Part shown: positions 20,076-29,224 of the stretch, piece after piece
Position numbering within the stretch: position 1 is the stretch's first letter
Layout: each line of letters begins with the position of its first letter
From: Tsuneonella rigui
Lineage (GTDB): Bacteria > Pseudomonadota > Alphaproteobacteria > Sphingomonadales > Sphingomonadaceae
Length of the DNA: 64,000 bases
Direction: 5' to 3'
Assembly (NCBI RefSeq): GCF_003958625.1
Contig: NZ_RSEL01000005.1
Span: 310,001-374,000 of the forward strand
Notes under the pieces: model-generated
The model's input: the letters and a program-made list of their open reading frames with translations, nothing else
Told to the model about the DNA's origin: nothing
The model's database searches: none
Program-made: the position numbers and the translations under genes

Positions 20076-21241
20076 CGCCCGCTGGCGGCGATCACCGTAT
20101 CGAGCAACGTGCGCCGGGCGGCCGAGAGCGGCTTGCCCGTCGCGGCCGGCCAGCTGGAAACGACCGCGATCACCAGCCGCTTGTCGGGCACGATGGTGAT
20201 CGACTGACCAAAGATTCCCTGCGCGCCGTAGCTGGCGCCGGGGTAGGTCCACCACTGGTAGCCGTAACCGTAGCCGTTGCCGAAATCGACTTGCGGTGCG
20301 CCGGCGCTGGCGAACCAGCCCGCCGGGACCGACGGCTGCCCGCCTTCGAGCGCGAACTGGCCCATGCGGGCATAGTCGGACAGGCGGATCGAAAGGCAGC
20401 AGCCGCCGATGTTACCGCCGGTGAGGTCGGTCATCCAGAACAGCGGTCCGGCGAAACCGGCGGGATCGACGATCTTGGTCTTGGCGTAGGCGGCGAGCGA
20501 ACGCCCGGTCGCCGCTGCAACCAGATCGCCGAGCAGGTTGGTTTCGAGCGTCTTGTATACCCACTTCTGCCCAGCGGGCGCCTCACGAGTCAGCTTGCGC
20601 GCGTAGGTGATCGCCTGCGATTCGCCCGCGACCGGCGCGATCTGCAGCATCTTGGCGACGTCGCTGTCGGGGTCGGTGTAGTCCTCGTTCCACTTCACGC
20701 CCGAGGTCATCGTCGCGAGCTGTTCGACACTCACGCCGTCGTATGCGGTGCCCGCCAGCTTCGGCAGATACTTGGTGATCGGATCGTCCATGCTGGCGAT
20801 GAAGCCGTCCTTCACCGCCGCGCCGAGCAGCGTCGAGGTGAAGCTCTTGGCGACCGAAAAGCTGGTCCACCGCCCCCCCGGCCCGAAGCCGAGGCCGTAC
20901 TTCTCGTACCGGACGCGCCCGTCCTGCAGGATCATGATCCCGGCCGCGTTCGAGCTGGCGAGGTAGGCATCGAGCGCTGCGACCGTCGCCGCGTCGTACG
21001 CGGTGCCGGCGGGAAGCTTCCGGACGACCGGTGCCGCCGCCACCTCGTGCCCGGCGAAGAAATCCTCCATCTTGCGGAACCGGTCCGCGCGCGTCGCGTC
21101 GGCCCAGAACAACACGCTCTGGTCCTGCAGCGAAATCTGCGTCTTGGGCTGCGAAACGCGCACCGGCTCGACGGTCGGCACGGTGGCGCAAGCACCCAGC
21201 GCGAGCCCGGCCAGCAGGGAGATTAAACGGCGCATCGTCAT
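20072..21241 (-). CDS. Serine hydrolase, class C beta-lactamase-like lipoprotein
   Basis: A protein of 389 residues starting at the ATG whose last two bases begin the TGA of the preceding synthase gene. The N-terminus MTMRRLISLLAGLALGAC carries a lipobox with Cys18, so it is probably a lipoprotein. The SxxK motif reads SVAK in WTSFSVAKSFTSTL. YAKTKIVDPAGFAGPLFW and NGYGYGYQWW fit beta-lactamase/transpeptidase-like esterases (6-aminohexanoate-dimer hydrolase type). Substrate unknown. Confidence 0.85.
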   Translation of the reverse strand: MTMRRLISLLAGLALGACATVPTVEPVRVSQPKTQISLQDQSVLFWADATRADRFRKMEDFFAGHEVAAAPVVRKLPAGTAYDAATVAALDAYLASSNAAGIMILQDGRVRYEKYGLGFGPGGRWTSFSVAKSFTSTLLGAAVKDGFIASMDDPITKYLPKLAGTAYDGVSVEQLATMTSGVKWNEDYTDPDSDVAKMLQIAPVAGESQAITYARKLTREAPAGQKWVYKTLETNLLGDLVAAATGRSLAAYAKTKIVDPAGFAGPLFWMTDLTGGNIGGCCLSIRLSDYARMGQFALEGGQPSVPAGWFASAGAPQVDFGNGYGYGYQWWTYPGASYGAQGIFGQSITIVPDKRLVIAVVSSWPAATGKPLSAARRTLLDTVIAASGR

Positions 21242-22521
21242 TCCTTCACTAGCGTGACCTGGTGGACGTCGATCCCGCCGCCGCGGAACCCGCCCTCGCA
21301 GTACATCAGGTAGTATCGCCACAGCCGCACGAAGCGCGCATCGAAACCCTCCGGCAGGCGGTTCTCGGCGACCGCGGCATCGAAGTTCTCGCGCCACAGA
21401 CGCAGCGTCTCGGCGTAATCCTGTCCGAAATCGGCCTGGTCGGTCCATTCGAGGCCGCGCTCTTCGGCGAGGCGGCGGAACTCGGACGTGCGGATCAACA
21501 GGCCGCCGGGGAAGATGTAGGCCTGGATGAAGTCCGCGCTCGCCGCATAGGCATCGAACAGCGAATCCTTCATCGAGATGAACTGGATCGCGGCGCGGCC
21601 ACCCGAGTTAAGGTTGCGCGCGATGCAGTCCATGAACGTCGGCCAGTATTCGCGGCCCAGCGCCTCGACCATTTCGACGCTGACGATCGCGTCATAGGCC
21701 CCGCGCGTGTCGCGATAATCCTGCTTCAGGAAATTGGGTTTCGGCTGGCCCGGTGTGTTCTTGGCGCGGCAATACGCGAGCTGTGCATCAGACAGGCTGA
21801 TCGCATCGACCTGAGCGCCCGTTCCCGCCGCCGCGTGGGCGAGCATGCCCCACCCGCAGCCGATCTCGAGCAGCGAATTCGCTTCGTGCGCGTGCACCCT
21901 GTTGAGCATCGCGGTGACCTTGGTCAGCTGCGCATAGTCGAGCGTGTTCAGGTGCTGTTCGGCGCGCGAAGGGCCCTGTTCGGCGCCGAACAAAGCGCTT
22001 GAATAACACATCGATTGGCCGAGCCAGGCGGCGTAGAAATCGTTGCCGAGGTCATAATGCGCGTGGATATTGCGCTGCGCGCCCGCCGGCGTGTTGCGGT
22101 TGAGCCAGTGCGCGAACTTCGCCGCCAACCGGAAGGGACCATGCGCCCGCCCGGTATCGCCCAGCGCATCGCCGTTGGCCATGAACAGGGCGAACAGTGG
22201 AACGGGATCGGGACTCGTCCACTCCCCCGCTTCCCACGCCTGGTACCAACCGATTGAGCCGTTGGTGGCGAGCCGCACCAGCGCACGCCAGTCGCGCAGA
22301 TTCACTTCGGCCTCGAAGCCCGGAGCGCGGCCACCGAGCAACCGCGTGCTGCCGTCGGGCAGTCGGCCACGGATCGAGCCCGTCACCAGCCCCGTATCGA
22401 TCCGGTCGAGCACCTTGTGGAAGCCCGGCGCGATCGCGCGCGCGAGCCAGCCGGGGCTGCGCTCGAACCGCGCGCCCGACGTGATTAGGGAGCTTCCCCT
22501 GCCCAGCCCCTCTGCTCGCAT
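21238..22521 (-). CDS. Cyclopropane-fatty-acyl-phospholipid synthase family protein
   Basis: Methylates unsaturated phospholipid acyl chains with S-adenosylmethionine. The ATG at 22521 gives 427 residues; an upstream ATG at 22614 would overlap the start of the divergent PAP2 gene. HYDLGNDFYAAWLGQSMCYSSALF and LLEIGCGWGMLAHAAA (SAM site) and VSVEMVEALGREYWPTF are the family blocks, and IFPGGLLI follows. The stop overlaps the start of the downstream serine hydrolase gene (ATGA). Confidence 0.9.
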   Translation of the reverse strand: MRAEGLGRGSSLITSGARFERSPGWLARAIAPGFHKVLDRIDTGLVTGSIRGRLPDGSTRLLGGRAPGFEAEVNLRDWRALVRLATNGSIGWYQAWEAGEWTSPDPVPLFALFMANGDALGDTGRAHGPFRLAAKFAHWLNRNTPAGAQRNIHAHYDLGNDFYAAWLGQSMCYSSALFGAEQGPSRAEQHLNTLDYAQLTKVTAMLNRVHAHEANSLLEIGCGWGMLAHAAAGTGAQVDAISLSDAQLAYCRAKNTPGQPKPNFLKQDYRDTRGAYDAIVSVEMVEALGREYWPTFMDCIARNLNSGGRAAIQFISMKDSLFDAYAASADFIQAYIFPGGLLIRTSEFRRLAEERGLEWTDQADFGQDYAETLRLWRENFDAAVAENRLPEGFDARFVRLWRYYLMYCEGGFRGGGIDVHQVTLVKE

Positions 22522-22607
22522 GGCCAATTCTATGAACCGGTTACCGGCGCGGAGCAAGCGACCGGGCGCACCGGAACCGGATGGTTTGCACGGCTGTTCA
22601 TCAGCCC

Positions 22608-23372
22608 ATGACACCCCGCGAAACCGTCGATCCCGAAGAGCCGCCGATCGCGCCGGAGACGGTGCGCCTGCCGCAGCGCGGATTCACCATCGACCGAGGC
22701 AAGGCGCTGCTCGCCGCGGCGGTGCTGTGGGCCGGATTCGCGCTGACGGTGTGGCTGGTGACGAGCGGCCGCAGCGGCGGGTTCGACCGCTGGGGGCTGC
22801 TGGTCGGACGCACTGCCGACACGATGGGGCTGCGCGGGCCGAGCCTTCTGACCGAGACGGTACGCGACGTGACCTCGCTCGGCGGGGTGTTCCTGCGCAA
22901 CCTGTTCGCGATCGGCGCGGTGGTGGCGCTGCTGTTCCTGCGGCTGCGGCGCGAGGCGGTGCTGTTCGCGGCCACAGTGGCCTTGGGCTGGCTGGTAAAC
23001 AGCGGCATCAAGGCGCTGGTCGGCCGCCCGCGCCCGACAATCGTGCCGCGCTTGACCGAGGCTGGCGGGGCGAGCTTTCCGAGCGGGCACAGCTTCAACT
23101 CGGCGGTGGTCTATGTCGCGATGGCGCTCGCCTTCGCTTCGATGAGCGCGCGGCATTCGGTGCGTTATACCATCGTCGGCAGTGCCATGCTGCTGTCGGC
23201 GATGATCGCGTGGAGCCGGGTGATGCTCGGCGTGCACTTCCCGAGCGACGTGACCGCGGGCTGGCTCGGCGGGGCCGGTTGGGCGTTCCTCGCGGCGGCG
23301 CTGCTGTACCGGCCCGCCAGGGCGGCGGCCGACAGCGAAGTTGCGAAGGAGCTTGATCCGGCCAACTCCTAA
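22608..23372 (+). CDS. PAP2 family phosphatase
   Basis: A membrane phosphatase of about 254 residues from the ATG at 22608 (a GTG at 22581 is possible). All three PAP2 motifs are present: KALVGRPRP, PSGH in ASFPSGHSFNS, and SRVMLGVHFPSD. Hydrophobic segments surround them. Likely substrates are phosphatidic acid or undecaprenyl pyrophosphate. It is divergent from the cyclopropane synthase, and its end overlaps the next, convergent gene by 4 nt. Confidence 0.9.
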   Translation: MTPRETVDPEEPPIAPETVRLPQRGFTIDRGKALLAAAVLWAGFALTVWLVTSGRSGGFDRWGLLVGRTADTMGLRGPSLLTETVRDVTSLGGVFLRNLFAIGAVVALLFLRLRREAVLFAATVALGWLVNSGIKALVGRPRPTIVPRLTEAGGASFPSGHSFNSAVVYVAMALAFASMSARHSVRYTIVGSAMLLSAMIAWSRVMLGVHFPSDVTAGWLGGAGWAFLAAALLYRPARAAADSEVAKELDPANS

Positions 23373-24337
23373 CCGACGCTTCCGACACCGCCGGTCGGCA
23401 TGAACACCGTGCGGCTGAGGCTGTTCGCGCTGAATCCGCGAAAGCGCGCATCGCCGAAGCGGACCATCGTGCCGCAAGTCGTTTCGGTAATGGTCGCCAC
23501 CGGCATGATCGACCAGGCGAGGTATTGGCGGGCAACAGGGTCTTGGGCTGGGCGAAGCACACGTGGGTCGTTCATGCCGTCTGGTTTCAGCCCGCTGTAT
23601 TCCGCCAGGGTTAGCAACGACGCGAACGGATCGTAGTCCCCTTGCCCGATCTCGCCCTCCTGTCGCCACACCACATCCCGCCGCCAGAACAGCACCGGTG
23701 GCGGGCTTGCGACGATCGTATCGGGCGAGGCGTAGGGCACTTCCACGGTTGGCGCCTCGCGTGCCAGGGCACCGAGCACGCCGTTGAGCGCAATGTATGC
23801 GGCCACTCCGACCAGCGCGGTTTGGGCCGGCCTGCCCCACCCCGCATCGCCCCGCCGCTCGCGCCGCCGCGAGAGCGAAATCGCCAGGCCGAGCGCCAGG
23901 ATCACCCATACGTCGATGATGAACAGCGCGTCGTTGTGATACCAGCGCAAGTCGAACGGCGAGAACAGCTGCACCGCATAGACCGTCTGCCAATCGAGCA
24001 GCGGGTGCGTCAGGCAGCCGATGAAGGCCAGCGCCAGCAGCCACCCGAAGCGCATCTCCAGCCCGCTGGCGAAGCTCGCCCGGCGCCGCACCTGCCAGCG
24101 GTCGAGCAGCCACAGGAATCCGGCGGTGAGCAGCGGCATGATCCACAGGCCGACCACCAAGCTGTGCGTGATCCCACGATGGGTCGCCAGCGGCTCCCAC
24201 GGCACCCAGCCGAAGAACACGTCGATATCGGGCGCGTTGGCGCCCATGATCAGCGCGGCGAGGCCCTTGCGCGTCTTGCGCTTCAGGCCGGTCTGGCCGA
24301 GCGCCCAGCCGACCAGGCTGTGGGTCAGGTTATCCAT
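23369..24337 (-). CDS. YdjM-like membrane-bound metal-dependent hydrolase
   Basis: A protein of 322 residues. The N-terminus MDNLTHSLVGWALGQTGL, followed by GANAPDIDVFF and THRGITHSLVV, carries the His/Asp set of the YdjM family (PF04307), and CLTHPLLDW adds a further pair. There are about four hydrophobic segments before a soluble C-terminal domain rich in beta-type sequence. In E. coli YdjM is LexA-controlled; I see no LexA box here. Upstream lies an unusual periodic repeat (24361-24460). Confidence 0.8.
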   Translation of the reverse strand: MDNLTHSLVGWALGQTGLKRKTRKGLAALIMGANAPDIDVFFGWVPWEPLATHRGITHSLVVGLWIMPLLTAGFLWLLDRWQVRRRASFASGLEMRFGWLLALAFIGCLTHPLLDWQTVYAVQLFSPFDLRWYHNDALFIIDVWVILALGLAISLSRRRERRGDAGWGRPAQTALVGVAAYIALNGVLGALAREAPTVEVPYASPDTIVASPPPVLFWRRDVVWRQEGEIGQGDYDPFASLLTLAEYSGLKPDGMNDPRVLRPAQDPVARQYLAWSIMPVATITETTCGTMVRFGDARFRGFSANSLSRTVFMPTGGVGSVG

Positions 24338-24360
24338 CAGCGCCCCGGGAGCCTGTTGGA

Positions 24361-24460
24361 CTTGTCACACTTGTCACACAGTCCAGAGCATTAAGTCGCC
24401 TTGGCTGGAAAAGCGTCGCCTTGCGCACCGAAGTGTCGCCTTGCACGGCAACATGTCGCC
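24361..24460. repeat. Tandem TTGTCACAC pair and four GTCGCC units with exact 20-nt period
   Basis: CTTGTCACAC occurs twice back to back (24361-24380), inside a GGACT...AGTCC inverted frame. Four GTCGCC units then begin at 24395, 24415, 24435 and 24455, the first three extended to GTCGCCTTG. The 20-nt spacing is exact. The region (24338-24548) has no gene. It lies after korB and before the YdjM-like gene, on whose upstream side it sits. Confidence 0.7.
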
Positions 24461-24548
24461 TCGAGTTTGACAGAACGGATCGCGCGGCGTGGTTCATCCG
24501 TCAAGGCATGCCACGGCGTGCCGCTTGTAGGACAGCAGTTTCAGCCCG

Positions 24549-25631
24549 TCAGCGTGGGTCGGCAGCCCCCGGTTCGCCCTGCCCCGGCGGGCGGGTGCTG
24601 ACCGGATCGGCGGCGTTGTCGCCCACCGTCCAACTCTGTCCCTTGCCGAGTAGCTTGGCGAGGTTGGTGTCCTTGCCCGCGCTCGACTTGACGCGTTCCT
24701 CGGCGACCGCGGCCTCGAAGGTCGGGCGCGGATCGTCGTAGAGCACGCCGAGGGCCATCGGGAACGGCCCGAACGGCATCTCGACCAGCATGTGCGCGAT
24801 CGAGCGGTTGGTGACGTCGTGGACGATGACATCGGCCGACTGCCAGTCGCCGTCGGTGACCGGCACGACCTTCAACCGCAGCGCCTCGCGGTCGAGCGCG
24901 ATGCCCTGCGTGCCGCCGGCGAACAGCATCGGCTGCCCGTGCTCAAGCCAGAGCTGGCGGTCCTCGGCGCCCTTCGGCTGGGCGAAGTCGTCGAACACGT
25001 CCTTGTTGTAGACGACGCAGTTCTGGAAGATCTCGATGAACGCCGCGCCCTGGTGCGCGTGCGCTGCCTTGAGCACCTCGGGCAGGTTCTTCGACACGTC
25101 GAACCCGCGCCCGACGAACCGCGCCCCCGCGCCAAGCGCGAACGCCGCCGGCCGCGCCGGGTGGTCGTAGCTGCCGAGCGGGGTCGAGGGGCTCTTGGTC
25201 CCTTCGCGGCTAGTCGGCGAGTACTGGCCCTTGGTGAGGCCGTAGATCTCGTTGTTGAACAGCATGATCTGCATGTTCACGTTGCGCCGGAGCACGTGCA
25301 TCAGGTGGTTGCCGCCGATGCTGAGGCCGTCGCCGTCACCCGTGACTAGCCAGATGTCGAGATCGGGATTGGCGAGCTTCACCCCCGTCGCCACCGCCGG
25401 CGCGCGGCCGTGGATGGTGTGGAAGCCATAGCTCTCCATGTAGTACGGAAAGCGGCTCGAGCAGCCGATGCCGCTGATGAACACCGTGGTCGCCGGGTTG
25501 GCGCCGATCTGCGGCAGCGTACGCTGCACCGCCTTGAGGATCGCATAGTCGCCGCACCCGGGGCACCAGCGGACCTCCTGGTCGGTCTCCCAGTCCTTCA
25601 GCGTCGTCGCGAAGGGAGTCATGTCGTTCAT
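24549..25631 (-). CDS. korB: 2-oxoacid:ferredoxin oxidoreductase, beta subunit
   Basis: The TPP-binding half of a ferredoxin-type 2-oxoglutarate (or pyruvate) oxidoreductase. The protein has 360 residues. RWCPGCGDYAILKAVQ, GIGCSSRFPYYM (iron-sulfur cysteines), HGRAPAVATGVKLANPDL and the TPP site TGDGDGLSIGGNHLMH are present. The start lies 1 nt after the alpha-subunit stop, so the two are coupled. The last 30 residues are Pro/Gly-rich and vary in the family. Confidence 0.92.
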   Translation of the reverse strand: MNDMTPFATTLKDWETDQEVRWCPGCGDYAILKAVQRTLPQIGANPATTVFISGIGCSSRFPYYMESYGFHTIHGRAPAVATGVKLANPDLDIWLVTGDGDGLSIGGNHLMHVLRRNVNMQIMLFNNEIYGLTKGQYSPTSREGTKSPSTPLGSYDHPARPAAFALGAGARFVGRGFDVSKNLPEVLKAAHAHQGAAFIEIFQNCVVYNKDVFDDFAQPKGAEDRQLWLEHGQPMLFAGGTQGIALDREALRLKVVPVTDGDWQSADVIVHDVTNRSIAHMLVEMPFGPFPMALGVLYDDPRPTFEAAVAEERVKSSAGKDTNLAKLLGKGQSWTVGDNAADPVSTRPPGQGEPGAADPR

Positions 25632-25632
25632 C

Positions 25633-27624
25633 TCAATTGTCCCTGTCGTGGTGCAGGCGCAGGTCGCGCGGCAGCGTGCCGTCGTCGTGACCGCTTTCGG
25701 GCGTGGGAAGCTGCTGGAGGTTGGCGTCGACTTCCCCGCCCTCGTTGCCGGGAATCCCGTCGAAGAACTTGCCGATCGCTTCTTCCAGCTCGGCGATCTG
25801 GAATGGCTGGCCGCTGGTCTTGGTCAGCGGCCTGGCATCGACGAGGAACTGATCGCGCAGCACGGTCTTGAACTGGCCGGTGTTCATTTCTGGCACCAGC
25901 ACGTGGTCGAACCCGTGCAGAAGCTCGCCGAGGTTGGCGGGTAGCGGCCAGATATGGCGCACGTGGATGTGGCTGACGTCGATGCCGCGATTGCGCGCGC
26001 GGCGCACCGCTTGGTGGATGGGGCCGAAAGTGCTGCCCCAGCCTACCACCGCGAGCGTGCCTGAGGTCTCGCCGAGGCAAACGTCCTGATCGGGCACGGA
26101 GACCCCGGCGATCTTGCCGACGCGCGCGTCGGTCATCGCCTGGTGGTTGCTGGGCGAATAGTCGATGTGACCGGTGTCAACCGCCTTCTCGATCCCTCCG
26201 ATACGATGCATCAGGCCCGGGGTGCCGGGCTTGATCCAGGGCCGCGCGCCCTTGAAGTCGCGAGCATAGGGCAACAGGTTGTCGCCGTCGTTCGGCGCAT
26301 CGAGGAAGGTCACCGGGAACGGCTCGAACCTTGCCGGATCGGGCACCTTCCATGGCTCGGCGGCATTGGCGATGTAGCCGTCGGTCAGCAGCATGACCGG
26401 AGTCATGTACTGGACCGCGATGCGGCACGCCTCGATCGCGCATTCGAACGCGTCGCCGGGGCTGCGCGCGGAGACCACCGGCATCGGAGCGTCGCCGTTG
26501 CGGCCATAGACCGCCTGGTAGAGGTCGCTCTGTTCGGTCTTGGTCGGGAGGCCCGTCGAGGGACCGCCGCGCTGCGAGTTGACGATCACCAGCGGGAGCT
26601 CGGTCATGATCGCAAGGCCCATCGCCTCGCCCTTCAGCGCGATGCCCGGGCCCGACGAGGAGGTGACGCCGAGTTGCCCAGCATAACTCGCACCGATCGC
26701 CGCGCAGATCGCGGCGATCTCGTCTTCCGCCTGGAAGGTGGTGACGCCGAATTCCTTGAGCCGCGCGAGGTGATGCAGGATCGCCGATGCGGGCGTGATC
26801 GGATAGCCGCCGAAGAACATCGGCAGTTCGGCGAGCTGCGCGCCCGCGACGAGACCGAGACTGATTGCTTCGGCGCCGGTGATCGTGCGGTAAAGACCCG
26901 GAGCGCTCTCGACCGGCTCGACATGAAGCTGCTTGAGGGGCCCGGATAGCTCGGCGGTCTCGCCATAGGCATGCCCGGCGTCGAGCGCGGCGATGTTGGC
27001 CCCCGCGAGCTCAGGCTTGCCCTTGAACTTCGCGTTCAGCCAATCGTGGATCGGCCCGCGCGGACGGTCGAACATCCACAGCGCGAGGCCGAGGGTCCAC
27101 ATGTTCTTGCAGCGCAGCGCGTCCTTGTTGCCGAGGCCGAACGGCTTCACCGCCTCGACCGTCTGCGCGCTGATGTCGAACGCCAGCACCTGCCACTTGG
27201 CGAGGCTGCCGTCGTCCAGCGGATTGGCGGCGTACTTCGCCTTCTCGAGGTTGCGCTTGGTGAACTCGCCGGTGTCGGCGATAATTAGTCCGCCGGGCTT
27301 GAGCGCCTGAAGGTTGGTCTTCAGCGCGGCCGGATTCATCGCGACTAGCACGTCGGGCGCGTCGCCGGCGGTCTCAATTGCGGTCGAGCCGAAATTGATC
27401 TGGAACGCCGAGACACCGAACAGCGTGCCCTGCGGCGCGCGGATTTCGGCCGGGAAGTCGGGGAACGTGGCGAGATCGTTGCCGGCGAGCGCGGTCGACA
27501 GGGTAAACTGCCCGCCGGTGAGCTGCATGCCATCGCCGGAGTCGCCGGCGAAGCGAACGACTACGGCTTCGGGATTTTCGCTCGCAGCGGAATTGAGGGG
27601 GCGTTCGGCGGCCTGGGTAGCCAT
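25633..27624 (-). CDS. korA: 2-oxoacid:acceptor oxidoreductase, fused gamma/alpha subunit
   Basis: A protein of 663 residues. The N-terminal 200 residues form the gamma domain (VVRFAGDSGDGMQLTGGQF). The alpha domain starts near ITGAEAISLGLVAGAQLAELPMFFGGYPITPAS, with VTSSSGPGIALKGEAMGLA and SQRGGPSTGLPTKTEQSD. This KorA-type fusion works with KorB to oxidise a 2-oxoacid and reduce ferredoxin. Exact substrate not decided from sequence. The ATG follows AAGGACAACTG, a good ribosome site. Confidence 0.92.
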   Translation of the reverse strand: MATQAAERPLNSAASENPEAVVVRFAGDSGDGMQLTGGQFTLSTALAGNDLATFPDFPAEIRAPQGTLFGVSAFQINFGSTAIETAGDAPDVLVAMNPAALKTNLQALKPGGLIIADTGEFTKRNLEKAKYAANPLDDGSLAKWQVLAFDISAQTVEAVKPFGLGNKDALRCKNMWTLGLALWMFDRPRGPIHDWLNAKFKGKPELAGANIAALDAGHAYGETAELSGPLKQLHVEPVESAPGLYRTITGAEAISLGLVAGAQLAELPMFFGGYPITPASAILHHLARLKEFGVTTFQAEDEIAAICAAIGASYAGQLGVTSSSGPGIALKGEAMGLAIMTELPLVIVNSQRGGPSTGLPTKTEQSDLYQAVYGRNGDAPMPVVSARSPGDAFECAIEACRIAVQYMTPVMLLTDGYIANAAEPWKVPDPARFEPFPVTFLDAPNDGDNLLPYARDFKGARPWIKPGTPGLMHRIGGIEKAVDTGHIDYSPSNHQAMTDARVGKIAGVSVPDQDVCLGETSGTLAVVGWGSTFGPIHQAVRRARNRGIDVSHIHVRHIWPLPANLGELLHGFDHVLVPEMNTGQFKTVLRDQFLVDARPLTKTSGQPFQIAELEEAIGKFFDGIPGNEGGEVDANLQQLPTPESGHDDGTLPRDLRLHHDRDN

Positions 27625-27796
27625 CAGTTGTCCTTGTCGCGGCGCCGACGGGGCGCTCTTGTCGGCTGGCAGCTAGGCAGCGGCCAACTCTCCCACAACC
27701 AAGTTTTTCTCCCCGCGCACGAAAATGTCGAGTGGAAAAGCTCTGGAGCGGCGCTAATCATCTTGAAACGCAACCGATCGCGAAAAGGGACCGAGG

Positions 27797-28753
27797 ATGG
27801 CCGATAACGAACACTATGTGCGCGACGACGTGCGCGGCTTCCTCGCGATGCTCGAGCAGCTCGGCGGGCCACAGATGGACGAAATCCCCATCGACCAAGC
27901 GCGCGCCGGGTACGTGGCGATGAAGTCGCTGGCCGAGGTCGACCCGAAGCCGCTGGCCGTAGTGCGCGACCTCACCTGTCCGGGTCCGGCGGGCGACATT
28001 CCCCTACGGCTCTACGATGCGCAGGAGCATCGCGCTCCCGGCCCGGTGGTGATGTTTTACCACGGCGGCGGGTTCACCATCGGCGATCTCGATACCCACG
28101 ATGCGTTCTGTACCGAGCTCGCCGCCGGGCTCAATCTGCCGGTGGTGGCAGTGCATTATCGCCTCGCGCCCGAACACCCCTTCCCCGCCGCGCCGGAAGA
28201 CTGTGAAGCCGCGACCCGCTGGGTGGCCGGCAATCCGCAGGAACTGGGTCGTCAGGCGACGGGTCTCATCACCACCGGCGACAGCGCGGGCGGCAACCTC
28301 TCGATCGTCATCGCGCAGGCGCTCTCGGACAAGGCGGCGGCGGTGCCGGTGATCCTGCAGGCGCCGATCTACCCGATCGCCAGCCCGGTCGAGGAAACGA
28401 CCAGCTACAAGAGTTTCGCCGAGGGCTTCTTGCTCACTGCGCGGACGATGGGCTTCTTCTCCGACAGCTACGCCGCCGATCCGAACGACAAGCGCAACTA
28501 CCCGATCCTCCACGACAATCACGCGGCGAGCCCGCCCACCGTGCTGATCACCGCGGGCCTCGACCCCTTGCGTGATTCGGGACGCGAATACGCCGCGCAC
28601 CTGATCCAGCACGGGGTCGACGTGATCTATCTGGAGGCGAAGGGCAACGTCCACGGCTTCATCACCATTCGCAAGGCGGTGCCGAGCGCGCAGGGCGATG
28701 TCGAGACCTTCATTGACGCGGTGAAGCTGATGCTGGAGCGGCATTCGGCATGA
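27797..28753 (+). CDS. Alpha/beta hydrolase (hormone-sensitive lipase family)
   Basis: An esterase of 318 residues. The oxyanion motif is HGGG in YHGGGFTIGD, the nucleophile Ser lies in GDSAGG, and the acid and His lie in GLDPLRDSG and GNVHGF. HSL-family enzymes hydrolyse short acyl esters. The N-terminal 80 residues form the cap. It overlaps rppH by 4 nt at its end, so the two share a transcript. Upstream, 27625-27796 is a divergent promoter region with no gene. Confidence 0.9.
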   Translation: MADNEHYVRDDVRGFLAMLEQLGGPQMDEIPIDQARAGYVAMKSLAEVDPKPLAVVRDLTCPGPAGDIPLRLYDAQEHRAPGPVVMFYHGGGFTIGDLDTHDAFCTELAAGLNLPVVAVHYRLAPEHPFPAAPEDCEAATRWVAGNPQELGRQATGLITTGDSAGGNLSIVIAQALSDKAAAVPVILQAPIYPIASPVEETTSYKSFAEGFLLTARTMGFFSDSYAADPNDKRNYPILHDNHAASPPTVLITAGLDPLRDSGREYAAHLIQHGVDVIYLEAKGNVHGFITIRKAVPSAQGDVETFIDAVKLMLERHSA

Positions 28754-29223
28754 TGCCGACCGAATACCGCCCCTGCGTGGGCGTGATGCTGGTTAACGCC
28801 GAGGGCAAGGCCTTCGTCGGCAAGCGGATCGACAACAAGGAAGGCGACTGGTGGCAGATGCCGCAAGGCGGCGTCGATCCGGGCGAGGACCTCGCCGATG
28901 CCGCGCTGCGCGAGCTGGCCGAAGAGACCGGGATTACGGCCGACCAGGTCTCACTGATCGGCCGCTTGCCGGAAGCGATGCGCTACGACCTGCCCGAGGA
29001 ACTGATCGGCACGCTGTGGAACGGGCAGTACCGCGGGCAGGAGCAGGTCTGGTTCCTCGCCCGCTTTGCCGGCAACGACGATGATCTCGACCTCGAAGCG
29101 CACGATACGCCGGAGTTCTGCGAGTACCGCTGGGTCGATCCGGAGGAGCTGCCCGAGCTGATCGTGCCCTTCAAGAAGCGCGTGTACCGCGCTGTCGTCG
29201 AAGGGTTTCGGGAGCTGGTCTGA
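28750..29223 (+). CDS. rppH: RNA pyrophosphohydrolase
   Basis: Removes pyrophosphate from mRNA 5' ends and so starts decay. The protein has 157 residues, typical of RppH. The Nudix box runs from residue 40 to 62 ([20 protein letters not shown], then TGI). RPCVGVMLVN and GEWWQMPQG-like DWWQMPQGG are the family start. The ATG overlaps the hydrolase stop by 4 nt. Confidence 0.93.
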   Translation: MMPTEYRPCVGVMLVNAEGKAFVGKRIDNKEGDWWQMPQGGVDPGEDLADAALRELAEETGITADQVSLIGRLPEAMRYDLPEELIGTLWNGQYRGQEQVWFLARFAGNDDDLDLEAHDTPEFCEYRWVDPEELPELIVPFKKRVYRAVVEGFRELV

Positions 29224-29224
29224 C

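Noticed and set aside
24361-24460. CRISPR array
   Set aside because: Repeat unit is only 6-9 nt with 11-14 nt between units, and no cas gene is near.
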